A program made the position numbers and the translations under genes. A stretch of DNA of 20,388 bases from DASSKA01 sp035690905 (GTDB lineage Bacteria; Actinomycetota; Actinomycetes; Propionibacteriales; Nocardioidaceae). The notes beneath the pieces were generated by a model. It was not told the origin of the DNA, did no database searches, and saw only the letters and a program-made list of their open reading frames with translations. Position 1 is the first letter of the stretch. Every line of letters begins with the position of its first letter. Below, in pieces: positions 1 to 8,873 of the stretch. Location: the NCBI GenBank assembly GCA_035690905.1, contig DASSKA010000162.1, positions 1 through 20,388 on the forward strand. The letters are read 5' to 3'.

Positions 1-50
1 TGTTCCCGATGACGTACCACGTCGAGTGCGTCGCGCGGCTGGTGCGCTGA
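1..50 (+). CDS. C-terminal end of a TrmA/RumA-family class I SAM-dependent RNA (uracil-5) methyltransferase (partial)
   Basis: Only the last 15 codons are in the window, read in the frame beginning at base 3 and ending with TGA at 48-50. The tail contains FPMTYHVECVARL, which resembles the conserved C-terminus of RumA/RlmD/TrmA-type uracil-5 methyltransferases (an FPxTxHVECV motif close to the end, whose Glu lies in the catalytic region). Such a gene is often found directly upstream of acnA in actinobacteria, from memory. The assignment rests on this short motif alone, so the exact RNA target cannot be told. Confidence 0.6.
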   Translation, partial: FPMTYHVECVARLVR

Positions 51-81
51 GCGCCCCCGCGCGAGGACGCTCGACATCGTG

Positions 82-99
82 TATCTTGATATCAAGATA
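82..99. promoter_or_regulatory. Perfect 18-bp palindrome upstream of acnA, candidate operator
   Basis: TATCTTGATATCAAGATA is identical to its reverse complement over 18 bp. It lies 78 bp upstream of the acnA start and is AT-rich in an otherwise very GC-rich region. TATCTT at 82-87 fits the TANNNT -10 pattern, so the palindrome may overlap the promoter itself. In Streptomyces coelicolor the MarR-family regulator TamR controls aconitase through palindromic sites, and AcnR and RipA regulate aconitase in corynebacteria. Which protein binds here is inference; TamR-like is the first guess. Confidence 0.7.
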
Positions 100-101
100 G
101 T

Positions 102-141
102 TCTTGCCCGTTGAGCCGGGCCGGATCCCGGTTCGGCAAGA
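102..141 (+). promoter_or_regulatory. Long hairpin in the acnA 5' leader
   Basis: TCTTGCC at 102-108 pairs perfectly with GGCAAGA at 135-141. Inside it, 113-120 pairs with 127-134 over 8 bp, including one G-U, around a 6-nt loop (121-126). The only interruption is a 4-nt bulge (109-112) on the 5' side. The structure lies between the palindrome and the aconitase ribosome binding site. No U-run follows, so a classical intrinsic terminator is unlikely. It could be a leader control element or the 3' end of the upstream transcript. Confidence 0.55.
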
Positions 142-177
142 TGGGTACCGCGAGACACCGATCACGAGGAGAAGGCG

Positions 178-3027
<2,850 letters not shown>

Positions 3028-3115
3028 CCCACGGCTCGTTCCGGCCCCTCCTTTTCCGCGCCGGCGTGCGTGTGAGGGATGAGATGGTGGTCCCGCACGC
3101 AACCACGGGGGAACG

Positions 3116-4450
3116 ATGACCGACCTGCGCACTGCGTTCCAGGAGCTGGTGGAGCGCGACCCGGTGCCTGCCCCGCCGCCCGACCTGTGGAGGCGCGGGA
3201 GGCAGCGGCAGCGTCGGGGCCGTGCGGCCGGCGCGGTCGGCGCCTTCGCCGCCGCCGTGGTCGCTGTCCTGGTCCTGCTGTCGGTCGACACCAGCCTGGT
3301 CAGCCCCGCGCCGCCGGTGCCGGCGGACGTGCCGTCGTCGCGGCTGCACATCCCGCACCGGATCTACCTGCCGGATCCCTGGATGGGCGACTCGCAGGCG
3401 CCACCCGGGCCGTTGGCGGTCCTCGGCACCGCCGATCGTGGCTCCTGGTGGGGCAGCCGGATGGGCTGCTTCGGGGTCTCCGCGGTTGACGGCAGCTACC
3501 ACTGGGTGGACCTGCCGCGCATGGCCAGGTCCGTCGTTCCGGTGCTCTCCCCGGACGGGACCAGGATCGGCTACGGCCTGCGGGGTGCGCCGTCGGGAAC
3601 GGCGTACTCCCACGTGGTCGGCTTCGCGATCTACGACACCGTCAGCGGCCACCTCAGGACCTGGCGCATCCCGACCCGGCACGGGCTGCAGATCGATGCG
3701 TACTACCAGGAGGGGTGGACCGCTGACTCAGCATGGTTCGCGGCCTCGTTCGGGCAGTGGATGACGCGGAACTCCTCGAACTATCAGCGGATCGTCGCCT
3801 TCCCCTCTGCCGGGGGCCCTGCCCGGACCGTCCAGGATCCCGGCTCGCTGGCCGACAGCTTCGGCACCGCCGGCAGCTCCTCCTTGACGTGGATCGGCGG
3901 TCCGAACTTGAAGAAGGTGTTCGTGGCCGACCTCGGGCTGGGCACTCGGACCTCCTTCCGACTGGCACGGTCCGGAAACGGCGGCCCCTGGTTCAGCCCG
4001 AACGGCGCGCGGTTCGTGCTCATCGCGCAGGGGCCGGCGGGACCGAACGCCACCACCAACCGGCTGTTCGTGGGTGGCGGCGGCATCCGGCCCGATGTGC
4101 CGGCCAGCACCCGGCTGCTCACCGCGAGACTGCAGCCGTCCCGCGTCCTCGGCTGGCTCGATGACCACAGCTTCCTCGTGGACGCCTATGTCGCGCGCGG
4201 CAACGGCACCTACCTCGTGACCGTGGACGCCGACACGGGAGAGTTCCACCGGGCCGTGCACGTCGCGCGGAGCCGGTTCTGGCTGTCGCCGGTCCAGATC
4301 GCCTCCGACCTGCTGCACCACCGCTTCGTGCCGGGCACGCCTCCTCCTGAAGGGCTGGACCCGCGGCTACCGGCCGGAGGCGCGGTCGCCGCGGTGCTGC
4401 TCCTCGCCGCCTTCGGTGCCTGGTTCTGGAGGCGCAGTGTCGGCACCTGA
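3116..4450 (+). CDS. Membrane-anchored beta-propeller-like protein, probable partner or anti-sigma of the adjacent sigma factor
   Basis: The 444-residue protein has a short, charged N-terminal cytoplasmic region (1-35, with LRTAFQELVERDPVPAPPPDLW and an Arg-rich stretch), a first transmembrane helix at about 36-57, a large presumably external domain, and a second helix at about 420-438 followed by WRRS. The external part contains SPDGTRIGYG and FSPNGARFVLIA segments like TolB/WD40-type propeller blades. I do not recognise a named family. The start is supported by a GGGGGA run at 3107-3112. The gene overlaps the sigma-factor gene by 14 bp, which suggests translational coupling. A soluble N-terminal segment, one TM helix and an extracytoplasmic sensor beside an ECF sigma factor suggest an anti-sigma role. 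That is inference, because no ZAS zinc motif (HxxxCxxC) is present. Confidence 0.75.
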   Translation: MTDLRTAFQELVERDPVPAPPPDLWRRGRQRQRRGRAAGAVGAFAAAVVAVLVLLSVDTSLVSPAPPVPADVPSSRLHIPHRIYLPDPWMGDSQAPPGPLAVLGTADRGSWWGSRMGCFGVSAVDGSYHWVDLPRMARSVVPVLSPDGTRIGYGLRGAPSGTAYSHVVGFAIYDTVSGHLRTWRIPTRHGLQIDAYYQEGWTADSAWFAASFGQWMTRNSSNYQRIVAFPSAGGPARTVQDPGSLADSFGTAGSSSLTWIGGPNLKKVFVADLGLGTRTSFRLARSGNGGPWFSPNGARFVLIAQGPAGPNATTNRLFVGGGGIRPDVPASTRLLTARLQPSRVLGWLDDHSFLVDAYVARGNGTYLVTVDADTGEFHRAVHVARSRFWLSPVQIASDLLHHRFVPGTPPPEGLDPRLPAGGAVAAVLLLAAFGAWFWRRSVGT

Positions 4451-4970
4451 GTCGTTCGAGGAGTACGTCGCTGCGAGGTACGCCGCCCTGAGCCGGACGG
4501 CGTACCTGCTGACCGGTAACCACCACGACGCCGAGGACCTGGTGCAGAGCGTGCTGATGAAGGCGGTGCCCGTGTGGCGGCGCATCCGGGCGGATCCGGA
4601 GCCGTACGTCCACCGGATGCTGGTCAACGAGAACATCTCCCGGTGGCGCAAGCACCGCGGGCGTGAGCACGCGGTCGCCTCGGTCCCGGACGAGGCGGCG
4701 ACCGGCAGCGGCATCGAAGACCGGCTGGACCTGCTGGACGCGCTGCGGCGGCTGAGCCCGCGGCAGCGGACCGTGCTGGTGCTGCGCTACTTCGAGGACC
4801 TGACCGAGGCGCAGACCGCGGAGCTGATGGGCACTGCGCTGGGCACCGTGAAGTCCCAGGCCCGGGACGCGCTCGCAAGGCTGCGCACGCTGGCCCCCGG
4901 TCTCGACCTCCGGGTCGGAGCCGAGGTGCCTGCCGGCACCCGGGACGTGCATGCAAGGCTGGACCCATGA
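4437..4970 (+). CDS. RNA polymerase sigma factor, ECF, SigE family
   Basis: The protein directs RNA polymerase to alternative promoters. It has 177 residues when started at GTG 4437, preceded by GGAGG at 4428-4432. A GTG seven codons upstream (4416) is also possible but lacks a ribosome binding site. Region sigma-2 spans about 6-73 (FEEYVAARYAALSRTAYLLT, DAEDLVQSVL, VHRMLVNENISRWRK). Region sigma-4 spans about 98-152 (LSPRQRTVLVLRYFEDLTEAQ, then a helix-turn-helix with MGTALGTVKSQARDALARLR). The pattern fits the SigE-type ECF family common in actinobacteria. It overlaps the upstream membrane protein by 14 bp and the downstream thiamine-binding gene by the 4 bases ATGA, so coexpression is likely. 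The target promoters are unknown. Confidence 0.93.
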   Translation: MSAPESFEEYVAARYAALSRTAYLLTGNHHDAEDLVQSVLMKAVPVWRRIRADPEPYVHRMLVNENISRWRKHRGREHAVASVPDEAATGSGIEDRLDLLDALRRLSPRQRTVLVLRYFEDLTEAQTAELMGTALGTVKSQARDALARLRTLAPGLDLRVGAEVPAGTRDVHARLDP

Positions 4971-5272
4971 TCGTTGCCTTCAGCATCAGTCCGGTGGGCG
5001 GGGACGAGACCGGTGGGGTCAGCGAGGCGGTCGCCGAGGCGATCCGCGTCGTGCGCGCCTCCGGGCTGCCCTGCGAGACGAACGCGATGTTCACCAACGT
5101 CGAGGGGGAGTGGGACGAGGTGATGGCCGTGGTCAAGCAGGCCGTCGACGTCGTGGCCGCGAAGTCCCCGCGGGTGGGGCTGGTGCTCAAAGCCGACATC
5201 CGGCCCGGGTACGACGGGCAGCTGACCGCCAAGGTGGAGCGGATCGAGCAGCGGCTCTCCGGCAGCGCGTGA
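4967..5272 (+). CDS. MTH1187 / YkoF-type thiamine-binding protein (DUF77)
   Basis: This is a 101-residue ferredoxin-like-fold protein of the MTH1187 family, recognised by the opening MIVAFSISPVG, the internal CETNAMFTNVEGEWDEVMAVVKQA and the closing KADIRPGYDG. Members bind thiamine or related pyrimidines and are often encoded next to thiamine genes or transporters. The full family length is present. The ATG sits in an ATGA overlap with the sigma-factor stop, and its own TGA overlaps the next ATG by one base. Placement beside a YjbQ-family gene, whose members have weak thiamine-phosphate synthase activity, supports a vitamin B1 link. The physiological ligand is inferred. Confidence 0.9.
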   Translation: MIVAFSISPVGGDETGGVSEAVAEAIRVVRASGLPCETNAMFTNVEGEWDEVMAVVKQAVDVVAAKSPRVGLVLKADIRPGYDGQLTAKVERIEQRLSGSA

Positions 5273-5676
5273 TGCGCAGCGAGACCAGGAGCTACCGCAC
5301 CGGGGGCCGGGAGGCGGTGCTGGACCTCACCCGCGACTGCGCGGCGTTCGTCGAGGGCGAGGACGAAGGCCTGCTGCACCTGTTCGTGCCGCACGCCACC
5401 GCCGGTATCGCGCTGATCGAGACCGGCGCCGGTAGCGACGACGACCTGCTGGCCGCCCTCGGCGACCTGCTCCCCGCAGACGACCGGTGGCGGCACCAGC
5501 ACGGCAGTCCCGGCCACGGCCGGTCGCACGTGATGCCCGCGCTGGTCCCGCCGTACGCCACGATCCCGGTCGACGGTGGCCGGCTGGCGCTGGGCACCTG
5601 GCAGAGCATCTGCCTGGTGGACCTGAACGTGGACAACCCCGACCGCGAGGTCCGGTTCTCGTTCCTGACCGGGTGA
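5272..5676 (+). CDS. YjbQ / UPF0047 family protein (secondary thiamine-phosphate synthase type)
   Basis: The 134-residue protein matches the YjbQ family from end to end: LLHLFVPHATAGIALIE near the middle, a GHGRSHVMPAL segment with conserved histidines, and GTWQSICLVDLN near the C-terminus. E. coli YjbQ can weakly replace thiamine-phosphate synthase, hence the family name; its true substrate is unknown. The ATG at 5272 overlaps the previous stop (TGATG). A GTG directly before it (5269) is an alternative start. The TauE-like gene begins 4 bp after its stop. The tight order sigma factor, thiamine-binding protein, YjbQ, permease suggests one mRNA. Confidence 0.9.
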   Translation: MRSETRSYRTGGREAVLDLTRDCAAFVEGEDEGLLHLFVPHATAGIALIETGAGSDDDLLAALGDLLPADDRWRHQHGSPGHGRSHVMPALVPPYATIPVDGGRLALGTWQSICLVDLNVDNPDREVRFSFLTG

Positions 5677-5680
5677 GACG

Positions 5681-6412
5681 GTGATCCTCGGGGTGGAGTG
5701 GTGGGTGCTGGCGCTGCTGGCCCTCACCTTCACGGTCGGCGCGACGACGCAGGGACTCGTCGGCATGGGCGTCGGGATGGTCGGGGCGCCGGTGACCGCA
5801 CTGGTCGAGCCTCGGCTGGTGCCCGAGCTGCTGCTCTGGAGCGCGCTGGCGATGCCGGTGGTCACGCTGACCCGGGACCGGCACGCGATCGACTGGCGGG
5901 GGCTGGCCTGGGCGGTCCCGGCGCGGATCCCGGGGACCGCCTGCGGCGTCCTGCTGGTGGGGTGGTTCTCGGAGCGGGAGATCGGGCTGTTCGTGGGCGG
6001 TATGGTGCTGCTCGGCGTCGCCCTGACCCTGCACGCCTTCCGGGTGCCGGTGAACCGCGGAACCCTGGTCGGGGCCGGGTTCATCTCGGGCCTCACGGGC
6101 ACCGCCTCGTCGATCGGCGGGCCGCCGATCGGGCTGCTCTACCAGCACCATGACCCGGCTCAGATCCGGTCCACGCTCGCGGTGTACTTCCTCGCCGGTG
6201 CCGCCTTCAGCCTCATCGGGCTGGGGCTGTCCGGGCAGCTGGAGACGTCCACGTTCTGGCTGGCGGTGGTGCTGCTGCCGTGCCTGGTGATCGGCTTCGT
6301 GGTGTCCCGGTTGCTGCACCGCGTCGTACCCCGGCACCAGCTGCGTGCGGGCGTGCTGCTGGTGTGCGGGCTGTCGGCAACGGCCCTGCTGGTGCGCAGC
6401 GCGCTGGGCTGA
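5681..6412 (+). CDS. TauE/SafE family membrane permease (sulfite/anion exporter type)
   Basis: This 243-residue integral membrane protein has about eight hydrophobic helices. It shows the two-fold internal repeat of the family: GLVGMGVGMVGAPV (about 25-38) in the first half and GLTGTASSIGGPPIGLLY (about 137-154) in the second. The family exports sulfite, sulfoacetate or other small organosulfur anions, but specificity is rarely predictable. The start is GTG at 5681, only 4 bp after the YjbQ gene, with no strong ribosome binding site, which suggests translational coupling. The operon context hints at a sulfur compound or thiamine precursor as cargo, but this is speculative. It is the last gene of the plus-strand run; a LexA-type site follows at 6430. 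Confidence 0.9.
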   Translation: MILGVEWWVLALLALTFTVGATTQGLVGMGVGMVGAPVTALVEPRLVPELLLWSALAMPVVTLTRDRHAIDWRGLAWAVPARIPGTACGVLLVGWFSEREIGLFVGGMVLLGVALTLHAFRVPVNRGTLVGAGFISGLTGTASSIGGPPIGLLYQHHDPAQIRSTLAVYFLAGAAFSLIGLGLSGQLETSTFWLAVVLLPCLVIGFVVSRLLHRVVPRHQLRAGVLLVCGLSATALLVRSALG

Positions 6413-6429
6413 ACCAGTCCGTCGGTACC

Positions 6430-6445
6430 TCGAACGGATGTTCGA
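6430..6445. promoter_or_regulatory. LexA (SOS) box
   Basis: TCGAACGGATGTTCGA is a perfect match to the actinobacterial/Gram-positive SOS box TCGAAC-N4-GTTCGA. The palindrome extends by one further base pair on each side (C at 6429, G at 6446). It lies 22 bp upstream of the leaderless ATG at 6468 and covers the expected -35 region of the promoter with -10 at 6455-6460. LexA binding here would block transcription until DNA damage. Confidence 0.85.
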
Positions 6446-6454
6446 GTGCCGAGG

Positions 6455-6460
6455 TAGCAT
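6455..6460 (+). promoter_or_regulatory. -10 element for a leaderless transcript of the SOS-box gene
   Basis: TAGCAT fits TANNNT and lies exactly 7 bases before the ATG at 6468, the spacing at which the transcription start would coincide with the start codon. No Shine-Dalgarno sequence lies at a useful distance from that ATG. Confidence 0.5.
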
Positions 6461-6467
6461 GCTCGGC

Positions 6468-6839
6468 ATGGACAGGCTCGTGGCACCCCCAGGATGGCCA
6501 CGCGAGGTGCGCCCGCCCGGGGCGCCGGACTGGGAGCGCAGCGCGACGGCGTGGCTGCTCGACCTGTGCCCGCCGGAGTACCGCTCCTACGCGGCGCTGC
6601 GCCGTCACGAGGTGGTGCTGGCCCGGTTCGCGGTCTGGCACGTCGAAGCCTGCCAGGCGGCGGTGCGCCGCGGGCTGAGCGAGGCGCGCGCCGACCTGCG
6701 GCAGGTCGCCGCCGGTGACGTGGTGGAGGCGGCGGTGCAGACCTGGCAGGCCGAGGCCGCCCGGCTGCTGGGCGTACGACGGGCGGTGGGGCTCGTCGAG
6801 GAGGCGCTGCGCGGGCGACGCTTCGTCGCCCGGCTCTAG
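6468..6839 (+). CDS. Conserved actinobacterial protein of unknown function under a LexA box
   Basis: The protein has 123 residues from ATG 6468 and opens MDRLVAPPGWPREVRPPGAPDWE. I recall similar openings in uncharacterised proteins of many actinobacteria, but I know no function. The rest is predicted all-helical and rich in Ala, Arg and Glu, with LLDLCPPEYRSYAALRRHEVVLARFA in the middle. There is no signal peptide, TM helix or metal motif. In-frame ATGs at 6438 and 6459 exist. The 6438 ATG lies inside the LexA box, and 6468 fits a leaderless start. The stop TAG shares CTAG with the stop of the convergent LD-carboxypeptidase gene. The perfect LexA box suggests DNA-damage induction, which is inference. 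Confidence 0.8.
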   Translation: MDRLVAPPGWPREVRPPGAPDWERSATAWLLDLCPPEYRSYAALRRHEVVLARFAVWHVEACQAAVRRGLSEARADLRQVAAGDVVEAAVQTWQAEAARLLGVRRAVGLVEEALRGRRFVARL

Positions 6840-7792
6840 GGGAGCAGGGCGGGCTCGTCGACGGTGAGCGTGCGAGCGTCCGCGTCCAGGGTGACCTGCA
6901 CGCCGAGCGGCAGGGTGGCCAGGTAGTCGCCGTGCCCGAGCGGCAGCCCGTAGAGCGCCGGTACTCCGAGAGGTTCGAGGTACATCTCCAGGACGTCCTC
7001 GAGCGAGAACGTCTGCGACCACTCCGGCCGCTGCTCGCGCCAGTCGCACTTGACCATCTCGCCGACCACCACGCCGATCACGTCCTTCAGGATCCCGGCC
7101 TGGGTCATCTGGTGGAGCAGCCCGTCGAGGTACCACGGCGGGACGTCCACGTCCTCGAAGAACAGGATCTTCCCGGCCAGGTCCGGCTGCCACGGGGTGC
7201 CGATGGTCTGCCCGATCAGCCAGAGGCAGCCGCCCACCAGCTCGCCGGTGACCCTGCCCGGGCCGAGCGGACGGAGGTACTTGTCCTTGGGCCGCGGCGG
7301 CAGCAGGCCGAGCGGTTCGGCGGTGCTGAGCGCGCGCAGCAGGTTCGACTTGTTGTACTTGTTCGACTCTGGGTGGTTGACGTCGCCGAGGGTCGGCCCG
7401 TAGAAGGTGACCAGGCCCGTGAAGTGGCGCATCGCCAGGTGCAGCGCGGTGATGTCGCTGTAGCCGATGAACGGCTTGGGGTTGGCGCGGACCACGTCCC
7501 AGTCCACGTGCGGGATGGTCTGTGCCGCGCCGTACCCGCCCTGGAAGGCGTGCACGACGTCCACCTCGTCGTCGGCGAACATCGCGGTCAGGTCGCGGGC
7601 CCGGGACACCGCATCGCCGGCGATGTAGGCGTTGCGGGCGTGGATGCCCTCGGCCAGCTTGACGCGGTAGCCCTTCTTCTCCCACCACTCGACGCCGCGC
7701 AGCAGCTCCGAGCGGTTGGTGTACGGCGAGGCGGGCGCGGGGACCCCGATGGTGGCTCCCGGCTTCATCACCGATGCCTTGAGTGCACTCAC
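6836..7792 (-). CDS. S66-family LD-carboxypeptidase (LdcA/MccF type)
   Basis: This serine peptidase of family S66 has 318 residues. LdcA members cut the terminal D-Ala from murein tetrapeptides in the cytoplasm, and MccF members cut microcin C-type conjugates. The Ser-Glu-His triad is visible: Ser112 in GYSD, Glu213 in FFEDVD and His287 in LGHGDY, with the oxyanion region QGGYG at 84-88. The length is normal. The GTG start at 7792 has GGAGG 10 bases upstream; GTG or ATG codons 8-9 positions in are alternatives. It lies 19 bp after the last ABC-transporter gene on the same strand and so is probably the final gene of that operon. The location suggests that it trims an imported peptide. It converges with the SOS-box gene at a shared CTAG. 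Confidence 0.9.
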   Translation of the reverse strand: MSALKASVMKPGATIGVPAPASPYTNRSELLRGVEWWEKKGYRVKLAEGIHARNAYIAGDAVSRARDLTAMFADDEVDVVHAFQGGYGAAQTIPHVDWDVVRANPKPFIGYSDITALHLAMRHFTGLVTFYGPTLGDVNHPESNKYNKSNLLRALSTAEPLGLLPPRPKDKYLRPLGPGRVTGELVGGCLWLIGQTIGTPWQPDLAGKILFFEDVDVPPWYLDGLLHQMTQAGILKDVIGVVVGEMVKCDWREQRPEWSQTFSLEDVLEMYLEPLGVPALYGLPLGHGDYLATLPLGVQVTLDADARTLTVDEPALLP

Positions 7793-7811
7793 TTCTCGGC
7801 CACCTCCGCGC

Positions 7812-8873
7812 TCACTTCCCGACCACCTCCGGCAGGGCCGCCGACTCGATCTCGTCCGCGCGGATGCAGGCCACCTCGTGCCCGGCGGCGCCGGAGACCG
7901 GGTCGAGGACCGGGTCGTGCTCCCGGCAGGCGTCGATGACGAACGGGCACCGGGACGCGAACCTGCACCCGGTCGGCACCGCGACCGGGTCCGGTGCCTC
8001 GCCCTGCAGGATGTGGGGAGTGGTACGACGGCGGGGGTCCCGCGCCGGGACCACCGAGAGCAGTGCCCTGGTGTAGGGGTGCCGCGGGTGCCGCACCACC
8101 TCCTTCGCAGGGCCGCGCTCTACGATCCGTCCGAGGTACATCACTGCTATGTCGTCGGCGAAGTGCGAGGCGGTGGACAGGTCGTGGGTGATCATCAAGA
8201 CGCCCATCGTGAACTCCCGGCGCAGGCTGTCCAAGAGCTCGAGCACCCCGGCGCGCACCGAGACGTCGAGCATCGACACCGGCTCGTCGGTGACCAGCAG
8301 CCGCGGGTTGAGCACCAGGCTGGCGGCGATCGCCAGCCGCTGCCGCTGACCACCGGACATCTCGTGCGGGTAGCGGTCGGCGTAGAGGTGGGGCGGGGTC
8401 AGGCCGACCCGCTCCAGGAGCTCGTCGACCAGCGCCCGCCTCTCCGCCCGCCCGGAGCCGATGCCGTGCACCAGCATCGGCTCCTCCACAGTCTGCCTGC
8501 CCCGGAAGCGCGGGTCCAGGGACTCGTAGGGGTCCTGGTAGACCATCTGCATGGTCCGGCGCAGCGGTCGCAGCTCCCGCTGCCGGAGGTGAGTGATGTC
8601 GCGGCCCTCGAGCCGGATGGTCCCCGACGTGGGCTCCACCATCCGCAGCAGCGACTGGGCCGTGGTGGTCTTGCCGCAGCCGGACTCGCCGACCAGGGCG
8701 AGCATCCGGCCGCCGTACAGGTCGAAGGAGATCCCGTCCACCGCGTGCGCCCACTGGCGGGGACGGCGCTGAAGGGAGTCGATGAACGACCGGCGGACCG
8801 GGTAGTAGGTCACCAGGTCCAGCACCTCGAGCAGGGGAGGCTCGAGCTGTGCGTCGTTGCTCAGCGTGGTCAA
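7812..8873 (-). CDS. Oligo/dipeptide ABC transporter ATP-binding protein, OppF/DppF type
   Basis: One of two ATPases that power peptide import at the inner face of the membrane. The 353 residues contain Walker A GESGCGKTT (62-70), Q-loop QDP (113-115), signature MSGGQRQR (172-179), Walker B RLLVTDEP (191-198) and switch His230. The C-terminal Opp/Dpp extension carries Cys303, Cys309, Cys316 and Cys336, a four-cysteine pattern that binds an Fe-S cluster in some DppD structures. SGGQRQR is the OppF/DppF form. The most likely start is TTG 8873, which overlaps the stop of the preceding ATPase gene (TTGA), so initiation is probably coupled. The ATGs further upstream lie inside the other gene. Confidence 0.93.
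   Translation of the reverse strand: MTTLSNDAQLEPPLLEVLDLVTYYPVRRSFIDSLQRRPRQWAHAVDGISFDLYGGRMLALVGESGCGKTTTAQSLLRMVEPTSGTIRLEGRDITHLRQRELRPLRRTMQMVYQDPYESLDPRFRGRQTVEEPMLVHGIGSGRAERRALVDELLERVGLTPPHLYADRYPHEMSGGQRQRLAIAASLVLNPRLLVTDEPVSMLDVSVRAGVLELLDSLRREFTMGVLMITHDLSTASHFADDIAVMYLGRIVERGPAKEVVRHPRHPYTRALLSVVPARDPRRRTTPHILQGEAPDPVAVPTGCRFASRCPFVIDACREHDPVLDPVSGAAGHEVACIRADEIESAALPEVVGK

Noticed and set aside
102..141. The acnA leader hairpin as a standard intrinsic terminator of the methyltransferase gene
   Set aside because: It is followed by ATGGGTACC without a T-run and lies downstream of the likely acnA promoter; a U-less terminator cannot be fully excluded.
3041..3064. CCGGC-N14-GCCGG with a TTTT in the loop after acnA, as a terminator
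   Set aside because: Stem of only 5 bp with a 14-nt loop and no T-run after it; expected by chance in this base composition.
4624..6469. Long minus-strand open frames opposite the sigma factor, thiamine and TauE genes
   Set aside because: Low-complexity translations rich in Arg, Pro, Ser and Ala, with no family motifs; these are shadows of the real plus-strand genes in high-GC DNA.
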